Positions 50,509 through 57,640 of a DNA stretch of 64,000 nt are shown here, piece by piece. Below the pieces are notes generated by a model. The model made no database searches, had not been told where the DNA came from, and was given only the letters and a program-made list of their open reading frames with translations. The translations under genes were made by a program, and so were the position numbers. The number at the start of each line of letters is the position of its first letter. Position 1 is the stretch's first letter. The DNA lies in the NCBI GenBank assembly GCA_023419535.1, contig JAEZXX010000064.1:1-64000 (forward strand), given 5' to 3'. The stretch is from Pseudomonadota bacterium (lineage in GTDB: Bacteria; Pseudomonadota; Alphaproteobacteria; Rhizobiales; Rhizobiaceae).

Positions 50509-50550
50509 ACACTTTCACGGGTTGACTGACGACACTTACGCGGGTTAACT
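50509..50550 (+). promoter_or_regulatory. Rightward early promoter with operator half-sites
   Basis: TTGACT (50522-50527) and TTAACT (50545-50550) are 17 bases apart. Two 18-bp direct repeats, 15 of 18 identical (50509-50526 and 50532-50549), cover both boxes; each contains the CGGGTT half of the palindrome found at the cro/cI operator. It should drive the early operon and be shut by the CI-like repressor. Confidence 0.6.
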
Positions 50551-50601
50551 CGCCTTAACGGTTCGACACGAGACCGCGATTCAGCCCCGTGAGGTCACTC
50601 A

Positions 50602-51363
50602 ATGCCTACGCTCTGCGTTTCGGCACCCGCCGAAGGTTTGCCTGCAACCAAAAGGACGGTCGACGACCTTCTCTCCGAACTCGCCGCCTCGAACAGCCAC
50701 TATTACTGCTTGCGCGAGAAGAGGATCGCTGCCGAAGCCCAGCTTCCGGCTTGGGCGGCTCCGGGCCTCGACCGCATCGACGCAGACGGCGTGATGTCCG
50801 GCACGGTCGTTGGCTGGCCGGAGAAAGAGAACGCCGGACGGCCCGAAGGGATCGGATACCGGATCAACCGCATCAGCCCTCGTCAGGCATTCGAGAACGC
50901 CATGTTCCTGGCGCCGAAGCGCGAGGACGACCGGCCGATCGCGGTGCGGTCGCGGCGGCAGTGCCGTCTCGCCGGCATCAGGGCGGCTCGGAAGGTCATC
51001 GCTCGGATTCGCGAACAGCGCGAAGAGGCTCGGAAGGTCGGGCTGCCCGAGATCGAAGCGGCCCTTGATCGGGTCAGCGACCGAATTTTCGAGATCCAGG
51101 ATGAGCTGACGAAGCGTGCAGAAGGCGCCGACGACGCTTCGCTCGTCCTTCGCTTGGTCATGGCAGTCATCGAGAGCCCCTGCGAAAGGTACCCCATCGA
51201 CCACCAGTCCGACGCTCTGTCGGCGATCATCGCAACCCTTGGCCTGATGGCTGGTCGTGTCGAAGGCTTCCTTCACGTGGTCGCGAAGGACATCGGCCGC
51301 GCTGGCGACAGGTACTATCGAGACCTCGTCATCGGTGGCGGCGCCGCGGAGGTGATCCAATGA
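50602..51363 (+). CDS. Hypothetical early protein, 253 residues
   Basis: First gene of the rightward early operon. N-terminal helix (TVDDLLSELAASNSHYYCLR), a middle segment with GTVVGWPEKENAGRPEGIGY, and helical C-terminus (LGLMAGRVEGFLHVVAKDI). Family not recognised. Position suggests a host-takeover or regulatory function. ATGA overlap with the next gene. Confidence 0.55.
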   Translation: MPTLCVSAPAEGLPATKRTVDDLLSELAASNSHYYCLREKRIAAEAQLPAWAAPGLDRIDADGVMSGTVVGWPEKENAGRPEGIGYRINRISPRQAFENAMFLAPKREDDRPIAVRSRRQCRLAGIRAARKVIARIREQREEARKVGLPEIEAALDRVSDRIFEIQDELTKRAEGADDASLVLRLVMAVIESPCERYPIDHQSDALSAIIATLGLMAGRVEGFLHVVAKDIGRAGDRYYRDLVIGGGAAEVIQ

Positions 51364-51761
51364 TCTCCCGTCGCGAGAGCTTCAAGGTGTTCGCCAGCGG
51401 AGCAGCCGTCGGCCTGACCGGCGCCGTCATCGTCGCCACCACCAGCTGCGTTCCGGAGCCGGTGCCGGCCGCCGAGCGTGATCCGCTGTTGGACCTGATC
51501 CGCGAGTATCGGGAGCAGGTCGCCATCTTCAACGCGTCACCTGACGGTTTGACAGACGAGGAAAGCGACGAGGTTGCAGCCGCAACCATGGACCCGCCCT
51601 GGTATCGCCTTCGGGACGCTTGCCCCGTCGCGACCACGATGGAGGGTGCCATTGAGGCCGTCCGGCTGGTGGAGGAGGAACTGCGGCTAGTCGGAACCGG
51701 CGGGTTCGAACACGCCGTTCTAGCTGCGGCGCGCACCTACTTCGACAGGGGGGCTGCGTGA
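51360..51761 (+). CDS. Early protein with Tat-like lipoprotein signal
   Basis: A 133-residue protein. The N-terminus SRRESFKVFASGAAVGLTGA has a twin-arginine motif and a hydrophobic stretch ending in ATTSC, a lipobox-like cysteine near residue 30. The rest is helical (LLDLIREYREQVAIFNASPD) with no known family. Tat-type signals on small early proteins recur in rhizobial phages from my general knowledge. An envelope role, such as exclusion of other phages, is a guess. Confidence 0.55.
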   Translation: MISRRESFKVFASGAAVGLTGAVIVATTSCVPEPVPAAERDPLLDLIREYREQVAIFNASPDGLTDEESDEVAAATMDPPWYRLRDACPVATTMEGAIEAVRLVEEELRLVGTGGFEHAVLAAARTYFDRGAA

Positions 51762-52075
51762 TGGCCTTCGCTCTTCGCATCAGCCAGGGCGCCGGAGCGT
51801 TCCCGCACGGCGTCCTCACCCGCCGCGAACTGGAGCGTCAGATCGAGGAGCGCATCGCCCTTCTCGACCTGATCGACGGCGACCCCGATCTCGAGCCTGA
51901 CCTTGGCTGGTCGGGTACGACCTACAGCATCGGCTCCGCTGACGACCGCGAGGACGACGCTGGCGACGATTGCGAGATGGACGACGACCGGGAGTGGTCG
52001 CTCGGACGGTGCGAACACATCAATCAGGCCATCGTCCACCATGGCGAGCCCGGCGACCTGGAGGCATCGCTATGA
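51761..52075 (+). CDS. Hypothetical acidic early protein, 104 residues
   Basis: Second-row gene of the operon with a start one base inside the previous stop (TGATG). After a helical segment (RRELERQIEERIALLDLID) the middle is strongly acidic (DDREDDAGDDCEMDDDREW). Acidic small proteins in early operons are often DNA mimics or inhibitors of host enzymes, but nothing here proves it. Unknown family. Confidence 0.5.
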   Translation: MAFALRISQGAGAFPHGVLTRRELERQIEERIALLDLIDGDPDLEPDLGWSGTTYSIGSADDREDDAGDDCEMDDDREWSLGRCEHINQAIVHHGEPGDLEASL

Positions 52076-52407
52076 GCGTGGTCGCGGCAATCGCCGCCCA
52101 TCGCTCCGCTGTCGCGGCCGACGAGGCCATGTTCAACGATGACGGGGACCTCCTCGTCAGCCCTGCCGAGGTCGACGCCAGCGAGGCAGTCTGCAACGCG
52201 GCGTTCGTCGCCATGCTCGCCCAGCCCTGCGTCTCGATCGACGACGTGCGGGCGAAGGCCGAATACCTCCTGACGGAGAACGTCGGAGAGCGCTGCCCGA
52301 TCCTGTGGGATCTCACCGGGTTCGACGACGGCGCTGGCGACACCTACGCCGAAGACGGGAACCTGATGACGTTTCTGCGCTCCCTCGTATCGGAGGCGCA
52401 GGCATGA
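52072..52407 (+). CDS. Hypothetical early protein, 111 residues
   Basis: Helical, with an N-terminal segment (SVVAAIAAHRSAVAADEAMF) and a central CNAAFVAMLAQPCVSIDDVR. Coupled to both neighbours by ATGA overlaps. Directly before the helicase gene. Family unknown. Confidence 0.5.
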   Translation: MSVVAAIAAHRSAVAADEAMFNDDGDLLVSPAEVDASEAVCNAAFVAMLAQPCVSIDDVRAKAEYLLTENVGERCPILWDLTGFDDGAGDTYAEDGNLMTFLRSLVSEAQA

Positions 52408-53522
52408 CTTGGTCCCCGCAGCAGGACAGGGCCCTGATGGCCGTCAACCGCTGGCTCCAATCGGGCCGGCCTCAAGTCTTCCGGCTTTTCGGCTTCGCCG
52501 GAACCGGGAAGACGACCTTGGCGCAGACCATCGCGCATGGCGTTCGGGGAACGACGCTCTTCGCCGCCTTCACCGGCAAGGCGGCGCTCGTTTTAAAATC
52601 GAAGGGGTGTGAGAAGGCGAGCACGATCCACTCGCTGATCTACCGCCTTGACGATGAGAACCGCGGCGACCCCACCTTCAAGCTCAACCGCCAGAGTGAG
52701 GTGCGAGACGCGGCGCTCATCATCATCGACGAATGCTCGATGGTCGACGAGAAGCTTGGCCGCGATCTCCTGAGCTTCGGGACGCCCGTCCTGGTCCTTG
52801 GCGATCCGGCGCAGCTACCGCCCGTGTCCGGTGGCGGGTTCTTCACGGAGCATCGCCCCGACGTGATGCTGACGGAGATCCACCGGCAGGCAACGGACAA
52901 TCCGATCATTCACCTCGCGCAAGAGGTTCGCGAAGGTCGCGGTCTGAAGCATGGCGACTACGGCTCCAGCCGAGTGGTGACGGACGATCAGATCACGACG
53001 GCCGACGTCATGGGCTCCGATCAGGTTCTCGTCGGGCTCAATCGAACTCGGAAGGCGTACAATCGCCGCTTCCGGCAGGAGAGCGGGATTGTTGATCGCG
53101 TTCCCGGCTTCTCGGAAGAGCTTCCTGTAGCAGGCGACCGGCTGGTGTGCCTGCGGAACAACCGCGAGAAAGGCCTGCTGAACGGATGTCTTTTCGACGT
53201 CGCACAGAGTGCAAGGCAGGGCCGCCATGGGGCGCTGACGCTCACCGTCCAGAACGCGGATGACCCGAACGACCGGAAGCTCGTCCGCATTCACGCGGAG
53301 CTATTCAAGGGACGCAGCGACGACTGGAGCCTTCGGAAGCACTACGACGACTTCGACTTCGGCTACGTCCTGACGACCCACAAGGCGCAGGGATCGCAGT
53401 GGGATGATGTCGTGGTCTTCGATGAAAGCCGAGCGGTGACGCGCGGCGACGCCGACGCATCAAGGCGATGGCTCTACACGGCGATCACGCGCGCGGCCGA
53501 GAAAGTGACGGTGGTCGCATGA
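52404..53522 (+). CDS. RecD/Dda-like superfamily 1 DNA helicase
   Basis: A 372-residue SF1B 5'-3' helicase. Walker A GFAGTGKTT (Lys36), motif Ia FTGKAALVLK, Walker B IIIDECSMVD, motif III GDPAQLPPV, motif IV region LVGLNRTRKAYN, motif V LTTHKAQGSQWD and motif VI WLYTAITRA. Length and order match phage T4 Dda and short RecD2-type enzymes. It likely aids replication start or recombination with the Toprim/DUF927 protein. The overlap with the previous gene (ATGA) fixes the start. Confidence 0.92.
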   Translation: MTWSPQQDRALMAVNRWLQSGRPQVFRLFGFAGTGKTTLAQTIAHGVRGTTLFAAFTGKAALVLKSKGCEKASTIHSLIYRLDDENRGDPTFKLNRQSEVRDAALIIIDECSMVDEKLGRDLLSFGTPVLVLGDPAQLPPVSGGGFFTEHRPDVMLTEIHRQATDNPIIHLAQEVREGRGLKHGDYGSSRVVTDDQITTADVMGSDQVLVGLNRTRKAYNRRFRQESGIVDRVPGFSEELPVAGDRLVCLRNNREKGLLNGCLFDVAQSARQGRHGALTLTVQNADDPNDRKLVRIHAELFKGRSDDWSLRKHYDDFDFGYVLTTHKAQGSQWDDVVVFDESRAVTRGDADASRRWLYTAITRAAEKVTVVA

Positions 53523-53986
53523 ACCGTCGTCTGACGACACCCATCCACACGGCCGCCGTAGGCCTCGGCAACCTTCGGTTCTTCAAGTCGCCGCTGGAGG
53601 GGCCGCGGATGCCGTGGTTCGCCGTGCCAGATCTCTTCACCTGCCTGTCGATGGACCGCGGGCTCCGGCGCGTGTTCCACGCCAGCATCCGCCGAGAACA
53701 CCGCGACGACATTCGGATGGTCTGGACCGAGACCGGCGAGACGATGATCGCTCCGCACTTCATGGCTCAAGGGCTCATCGGTGCGCTTATCGAGGTGGCC
53801 GGCGCTCCCGCGAGCCTCGAAGCCTCCTACGCCATGGGAGGCGCAGGAGCGATGACGGCTCTGGTCGCACACCTGCCGAACGCGGCCGATCGGGTGAACT
53901 ACTCGATCGCAGCGTACCGGAACGAGAACGGCATCGAGGGCGAGTTCACACCCCTTCGCGACCTCGGCGGAGGCCTGATCGGATGA
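53519..53986 (+). CDS. Hypothetical early protein, 155 residues (weak BRO-N-like hint)
   Basis: The segment LRFFKSPLEGPRMPWFAVPD with LFTCLSMDRGLRRVFHASI vaguely recalls the BRO-N fold of phage antirepressors (a PWF-x-x-x-D motif before a helix). The remainder is small-residue-rich helix. I would not call it an antirepressor without a structural search. Coupled by ATGA on both sides. Confidence 0.45.
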   Translation: MNRRLTTPIHTAAVGLGNLRFFKSPLEGPRMPWFAVPDLFTCLSMDRGLRRVFHASIRREHRDDIRMVWTETGETMIAPHFMAQGLIGALIEVAGAPASLEASYAMGGAGAMTALVAHLPNAADRVNYSIAAYRNENGIEGEFTPLRDLGGGLIG

Positions 53987-54252
53987 GCCGATCCCGCTTC
54001 CTCCGCACCATACGCCGGCAGGACTTCTACAAGCCGATGCTCCGCGCGCTCGCCCAGGCTGGCGTGAGCGAGTTCGAGATCCTGCCGCCCACCGGGCTCG
54101 GGCACCCCATCCTCACCTTCGAAAATGGTCTGACGAAGGTCCGCATTCCCCTGCCGTCCACGCCGAGCGGCGGATCCACAACCTACGTCCCGCGCGCCAT
54201 CCGCCAGTCGATGCGGAAGGCCAAGGCGGCTCTTTCGGAGAAGACGAAATGA
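53983..54252 (+). CDS. Hypothetical small protein, possibly HicA-like fold
   Basis: An 89-residue basic protein: an N-terminal helix (YKPMLRALAQAGVSEFEILP) then GHPILTF and VRIPLPSTPSGG strands. A helix followed by a G-H-P-x-L-T-F strand is seen in HicA-like dsRBD folds and related phage proteins, but the catalytic-His arrangement is not clear. Part of the coupled early operon. Confidence 0.45.
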   Translation: MSRSRFLRTIRRQDFYKPMLRALAQAGVSEFEILPPTGLGHPILTFENGLTKVRIPLPSTPSGGSTTYVPRAIRQSMRKAKAALSEKTK

Positions 54253-54539
54253 ACGGCACGTCACACGAAGAAGCATGCGCCCAGGTCACCGACAGCCTTC
54301 AGCGAATGGGTGAGACGGCCGCGCGCCGGATCATGGGTCGAACGGTCGCCGACCTGCTGGAGCCCGACGCGATGACGGCGCTGGTGAACGACGAGTGCGC
54401 TTGGCTGAAGCGCTACTTCATCGACCACGGCACGTCAGAGAACGACGCCATGATCGCGCACGACATCTACCGAGCGGCGATCATCAAGGAAGGGAAGCGG
54501 ATCGCGATCGGTCTCGGGACGCAGGTGGGGCACGCATGA
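54249..54539 (+). CDS. Hypothetical early protein, 96 residues
   Basis: Helical throughout (ARRIMGRTVADLLEPDAMTA, then AMIAHDIYRAAIIKEGKRIA). No motif or membrane segment. ATGA overlaps on both sides put it firmly in the operon; function unknown. Confidence 0.5.
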   Translation: MNGTSHEEACAQVTDSLQRMGETAARRIMGRTVADLLEPDAMTALVNDECAWLKRYFIDHGTSENDAMIAHDIYRAAIIKEGKRIAIGLGTQVGHA

Positions 54540-54820
54540 ACATTGTTCACCCCATGAAGCTGATCGACGATCGGCCCCTCGGCACCGTGTTCCCGCCGCG
54601 CAGCCTCGATGAGATGGACGCGTACGACGACTCTGAGCTGATGGAAGGCTTCCTCAGCTACGAACGCGAAGACCCCGAACCGGGCGGCAACCGCTCGGCT
54701 GCCTTCCGCTGGGCGTGGGCCTGCCGGCGGGCCGATGCCACGAAGGTAGAGGACGGCTTCTATCCGATCCGGCGCGCCTATGCTCGTCGCCTTCGAGAAC
54801 GTCAGGGAGGTTCCGCATGA
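54536..54820 (+). CDS. Hypothetical early protein, 94 residues
   Basis: A mixed protein with an acidic middle (LDEMDAYDDSELMEGFLSYE) and an aromatic/basic C-terminus (AAFRWAWACRRADATKVEDG, FYPIRRAYARRLRERQ). No recognised family. Overlaps both neighbours by four bases, and lies just before the ParB-like gene. Confidence 0.5.
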   Translation: MNIVHPMKLIDDRPLGTVFPPRSLDEMDAYDDSELMEGFLSYEREDPEPGGNRSAAFRWAWACRRADATKVEDGFYPIRRAYARRLRERQGGSA

Positions 54821-55917
54821 CCGCCCTCCGCCCCATCGAGCCGATCGACGTCCGCGGCCTGACGCCCCGTGCGCCCTCGTCCGGCATCCCCATCGTCGAA
54901 TACGTCGACCCGCGCAGCCTGTGGGTCGATCCAGCTTATCAGCGCAGCCTCTCCGAACGGTCCATGCGGATGCTCCGCCGGATCGTCGAGGGCTTCGACT
55001 GGACGAAGCTGAAGCCGCCCATCTGCGCCTATGCGGAGGACGCTGCCGGCAATACGACGCTTCGGGTTCTGGACGGACAGCACACGGCCATCGCGGCGGC
55101 CAGCAACCCGCACGTCGACAAGATCCCGGTGATGATCGTCGAGGCTGCGGACACGCGCGCTCAGGCGGAAGCGTTCATCGGGCAGAACGCTGACCGGCTG
55201 GCGATGACCGCGACGCAGATGCACGTCGCGGCGGTCGCGGCGGGCGACGAGGAAGCGGCCGAGATGGAGCGGGCGGCCGAGCGTGCCGGCGTCACCATCC
55301 TCCGGGGTCCGCCCAGCAGGGCTGACTACCGGCCCGGTCAGACGATCGCGGTGTCAGCCATCAAGGGGCTGATCGCTCGCATCGGCTTCGACGAGGCCGC
55401 GCGCGTTCTGTCGATCCTGTCGGCGGCAGGGCTTGGACCGATCAAGGCGGACCATATCCGGGCGGTGGAGCGGCTGCTGTTCGAGGAAGAGTTCGCCGCC
55501 CTGGACCCGGACGCGCTCGCAGCGTCAATCGTGGCGCACGCTGGGTTCGAGCGCGACGCCAAGACGTTCGCGGCGACGCATGGGCTTCCGCTCTGGAAGG
55601 CGCTAGCGGCGGTCTGGTTTCAGAAGGCGAAGAAGCGTCGAGTGGGCGGTGCTCAAACGGCTGCATCCTCGCCTCAAAGTGCTGCGGGACAAGGCGTTCA
55701 GGGTGGTGTTGCCTCGATCGCTCCTCACCCTCATCACCGGGTTTCGCAGCGACCCGGTGATCTGCCCGACGACCTCGCCCGCGATCCGCGCCCGGCCCGC
55801 GGCAGCTGGCAGCCTGGCAATCAGGTCCACCGCTGCCCGAAGTGCGACAGTCGTTTCCGAGGCGGACCGCAGGCGAAGGAGTGCGCGAGCTGCGCCTACG
55901 GTGGCGCAGATGGCTAA
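54817..55917 (+). CDS. ParB-like nuclease-domain protein with C-terminal zinc ribbon
   Basis: A 366-residue protein. The N-terminus is a ParB/Srx-like domain: VEYVDPRSLWVDPAYQRSL, VLDGQHTAIAAASN (the R/DGQHR-type motif) and PVMIVEAADTRAQAEAFIGQ. A helical middle follows and a C-terminal zinc ribbon ends it (HRCPKCDSRFRGG, ECASCAYG). In phages such proteins may be DNA-binding CTP-switch or regulatory proteins rather than plasmid partition factors. Its end overlaps the next gene by eight bases. Confidence 0.78.
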   Translation: MTALRPIEPIDVRGLTPRAPSSGIPIVEYVDPRSLWVDPAYQRSLSERSMRMLRRIVEGFDWTKLKPPICAYAEDAAGNTTLRVLDGQHTAIAAASNPHVDKIPVMIVEAADTRAQAEAFIGQNADRLAMTATQMHVAAVAAGDEEAAEMERAAERAGVTILRGPPSRADYRPGQTIAVSAIKGLIARIGFDEAARVLSILSAAGLGPIKADHIRAVERLLFEEEFAALDPDALAASIVAHAGFERDAKTFAATHGLPLWKALAAVWFQKAKKRRVGGAQTAASSPQSAAGQGVQGGVASIAPHPHHRVSQRPGDLPDDLARDPRPARGSWQPGNQVHRCPKCDSRFRGGPQAKECASCAYGGADG

Positions 55918-56149
55918 GCCTGCCGTCGTCCCCTCTGGCGCGTGGCCTATCCGTATGTCCGCGCCGATGGCGGCCGGGTATGTCGGGGAAGATTCGGTCG
56001 AAGGCTTCCTTCGGCGCGTCGGAACCGAATATCCTATGCCCGTGGTCGACGAGGGCGTCGGCAAGGGGCGTCGTCGCCTATGGCTGAAAGCACACCTGGA
56101 GCGGGCCGTCCTGACCGGCGAGGACGAAGGCGAGGCGGAGGTCGCGTGA
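55910..56149 (+). CDS. Excisionase-like small DNA-binding protein
   Basis: A 79-residue protein: WPIRMSAPMAAGYVGEDSVE, FLRRVGTEYPMPVV, then GKGRRRLWLKAHLERAV. This is the winged MerR/AlpA-type plan (choice of tyrosine-recombinase partners), with the wing in RRRLWLK. Immediately upstream of the integrase with a GTGA overlap, so it is the likely Xis that drives excision with Int. Confidence 0.72.
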   Translation: MAKPAVVPSGAWPIRMSAPMAAGYVGEDSVEGFLRRVGTEYPMPVVDEGVGKGRRRLWLKAHLERAVLTGEDEGEAEVA

Positions 56150-57390
56150 CCATCGAACTCGTCATGCCGCGCTATGTCAGGACGAAGACCCTCAGCAGCG
56201 GGCGGACCGGGTTCTACTGGTCCTGCCCTCTCGTCTATTTCAAGCAAGGCTTCCCAGAGAAGGGCAAGGCTCTCGGCTCGAACCTCTCGCAGCTCGAACT
56301 CGACCGGGCGGCGGCGCCGATCAACGCGTTGCTCGACGAGTGGCGGCGCGGGCGGAAGTCCGATCAGCCGATGAAACCCATCTCCGAATACGGAACGGTG
56401 GCTTGGCTCTTCCGCACGTACCAGCGCGAGGACTGCTTCCTCCAGCGGGTCGACGAGCCTAACCGCCCAGACTACGAGCGGGCCTATCACCGGCTGGCGC
56501 AGCTGCCCATGAAAAGCGGAAAGACGTTCGGCGAGACCGCGATCTCGGCGGTGACGGTGAAGACCGCTTCGGGGATCTACAAGAAGCTCGCGGACACCGG
56601 GGCGCTTCGCGGTGCTGAAAAGGCGCTGATGTACGCCGGCACTGCTTGGCGACGCATGATGCCGCTTTATCCCGCTGTCTTCCGCGAGACCGGCAACCCG
56701 TGGGATGGCGTGACCAAACGTCGGCGTGAGAAAGCGGTGAAGCCGGCGGTGACGCGTGAGGCAGTCTACCGGTTTGCCGAAGGCGCGCTTGCCATCGGGC
56801 GCCCGCAATGCGCCGCTGCCGCCGTCCTCTGCTTCGAATGGCTCATGCGGCCTCGCAACGTGTCGGCTGGGCTCGCGACGTGGTCGGACTACCGCGGCCA
56901 GATCGACCCCGGCGGCATCCGCATCCGGCACAAGAAGAACCGACAGACGCGCATCCACCCGCTGGAGTTCGCCGAGCAAGCCGGCGGCGATCCCGTCCTC
57001 CTCTACGCCGAGGCGGAGGCGATCCTGTCACGGGTCCCGAGGTGGGGCCTGTCGATCGTCGCCAAGCCGGACGGCACGGTCTACGGCGAGACGTCCAGCC
57101 GGTTGACGCAGATCGTCGCGGACGTGGCTGGGAAGCTGAAGATGCCGGGGTTCACATTGGACGCCTGCCGGCACGGCGGCATGACCGAGCTGGAAGAGGC
57201 CGCGCTGACGGACGGCCAGGGCCGCGCCCTGTCGGCGCACCAGACCCGAAGCTCCTATTCCGGGTACGCGAAGGAGACGCGCGAGCGCATGCTTTCGGCC
57301 ACGCTCAAGCGCCGAGAATCGCGCCTTCAGATCCTTCAGGACGACGAGGCGAACGCCCCGCGCCGCGCCGTCATGCAGAACACGCGGTGA
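56146..57390 (+). CDS. int: Tyrosine-recombinase integrase
   Basis: A 414-residue integrase. N-terminal arm-binding region (residues 1-75), core-binding domain (about 80-190), catalytic domain (about 200-390). Catalytic residues seen: Arg near 235-237 (WLMRPRNVS), Lys near 263 (HKKNR), Arg342 and His343 (DACRHGG), His365 and nucleophile Tyr374 (SAHQTRSSYSGYAKET). The usual first His of HxxR is replaced (LDACRH), a known variant of this family. GTG start overlaps the excisionase stop; an ATG at 56164 is the alternative. It reads into tRNA-Cys with no terminator between. Confidence 0.93.
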   Translation: MTIELVMPRYVRTKTLSSGRTGFYWSCPLVYFKQGFPEKGKALGSNLSQLELDRAAAPINALLDEWRRGRKSDQPMKPISEYGTVAWLFRTYQREDCFLQRVDEPNRPDYERAYHRLAQLPMKSGKTFGETAISAVTVKTASGIYKKLADTGALRGAEKALMYAGTAWRRMMPLYPAVFRETGNPWDGVTKRRREKAVKPAVTREAVYRFAEGALAIGRPQCAAAAVLCFEWLMRPRNVSAGLATWSDYRGQIDPGGIRIRHKKNRQTRIHPLEFAEQAGGDPVLLYAEAEAILSRVPRWGLSIVAKPDGTVYGETSSRLTQIVADVAGKLKMPGFTLDACRHGGMTELEEAALTDGQGRALSAHQTRSSYSGYAKETRERMLSATLKRRESRLQILQDDEANAPRRAVMQNTR

Positions 57391-57394
57391 ACGC

Positions 57395-57430
57395 TTTTTC
57401 GGAATGGCGCGAGGACTGTTTTTCGGAATG
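57395..57430 (+). repeat. Candidate integrase arm-type sites, right phage end
   Basis: Two identical TTTTTCGGAATG copies (57395-57406 and 57419-57430), 24 bases apart, directly after the integrase stop and about 50 bases before the core. The same motif occurs in inverted and direct form beyond attL. Confidence 0.65.
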
Positions 57431-57443
57431 ACGAGGGAGCCTC

Positions 57444-57472
57444 TTGCGAAACCCCATACGTCTCAGTAGGTA
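57444..57472 (+). promoter_or_regulatory. Phage-borne promoter for the intact tRNA-Cys
   Basis: TTGCGA (57444-57449), 17-base spacer, TAGGTA (57467-57472), then 12 bases to the tRNA. The left native promoter has TTGCGC, 17 bases, TAGGTA, 12 bases. CTTGCG-N-AA and CAGTAGGTA are shared between the two sites outside the identical core, while the rest differs. This side is phage DNA. Confidence 0.65.
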
Positions 57473-57482
57473 CAGCGCCAAT

Positions 57483-57524
57483 GGGGCCTCGTGGCGGAGT
57501 GGTTACGCAGAGGACTGCAAATCC
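57483..57524 (+). repeat. attR core
   Basis: Perfect 42-bp copy of 14500-14541. It forms the 5' half of the intact tRNA-Cys. Crossover occurred somewhere in this block, which ends in the 3' side of the anticodon stem. Confidence 0.93.
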
Positions 57525-57558
57525 TTGCACGCCGGTTCGATTCCGGCCGAGGCCTCCA
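57485..57558 (+). tRNA. tRNA-Cys (GCA), 5' half restored by the prophage
   Basis: Acceptor GGCCTCG/CGAGGCC, anticodon stem GAGGA/TCCTT with loop CTGCAAA (anticodon GCA), a T-arm with GGTTCGATTCC, discriminator T and encoded CCA (57556-57558). The 3' half after 57524 is chromosomal; the 5' half comes from the phage side. Alphaproteobacteria often have a single tRNA-Cys, so its promoter matters. Confidence 0.95.
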
Positions 57559-57640
57559 ACCCTCTTCCCCGTCGCTTCCATCGCGCTGACGAGACGTGAC
57601 CGCACGAGCGAGCCGCGACTTGAGGAGGGAGCCGTTCGAC

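Larger units (their letters stand above)
14500..57524. mobile_element. Apparently complete temperate siphovirus prophage in tRNA-Cys
   Basis: The element is bounded by a perfect 42-bp direct repeat and contains integrase, excisionase-like gene, CI-like and Cro-like regulators, primase-helicase, TerS, TerL, portal, ClpP-type protease, HK97-type capsid, connectors, tail terminator, tail tube, tail chaperones, tape measure, hub, fibre and endolysin. Its base composition looks less GC-rich than the flanks. No structural gene appears broken, so it may be inducible. Late genes run leftward from TerS to lysis; early genes diverge from the repressor region. Confidence 0.95.

Noticed and set aside
14500..57524. 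CRISPR array or diversity-generating retroelement in the prophage
   Set aside because: The only long direct repeat is the att core, the short repeats are not spaced by unique spacers of equal length, and no reverse transcriptase or template/variable repeat pair is seen near the tail fibre.
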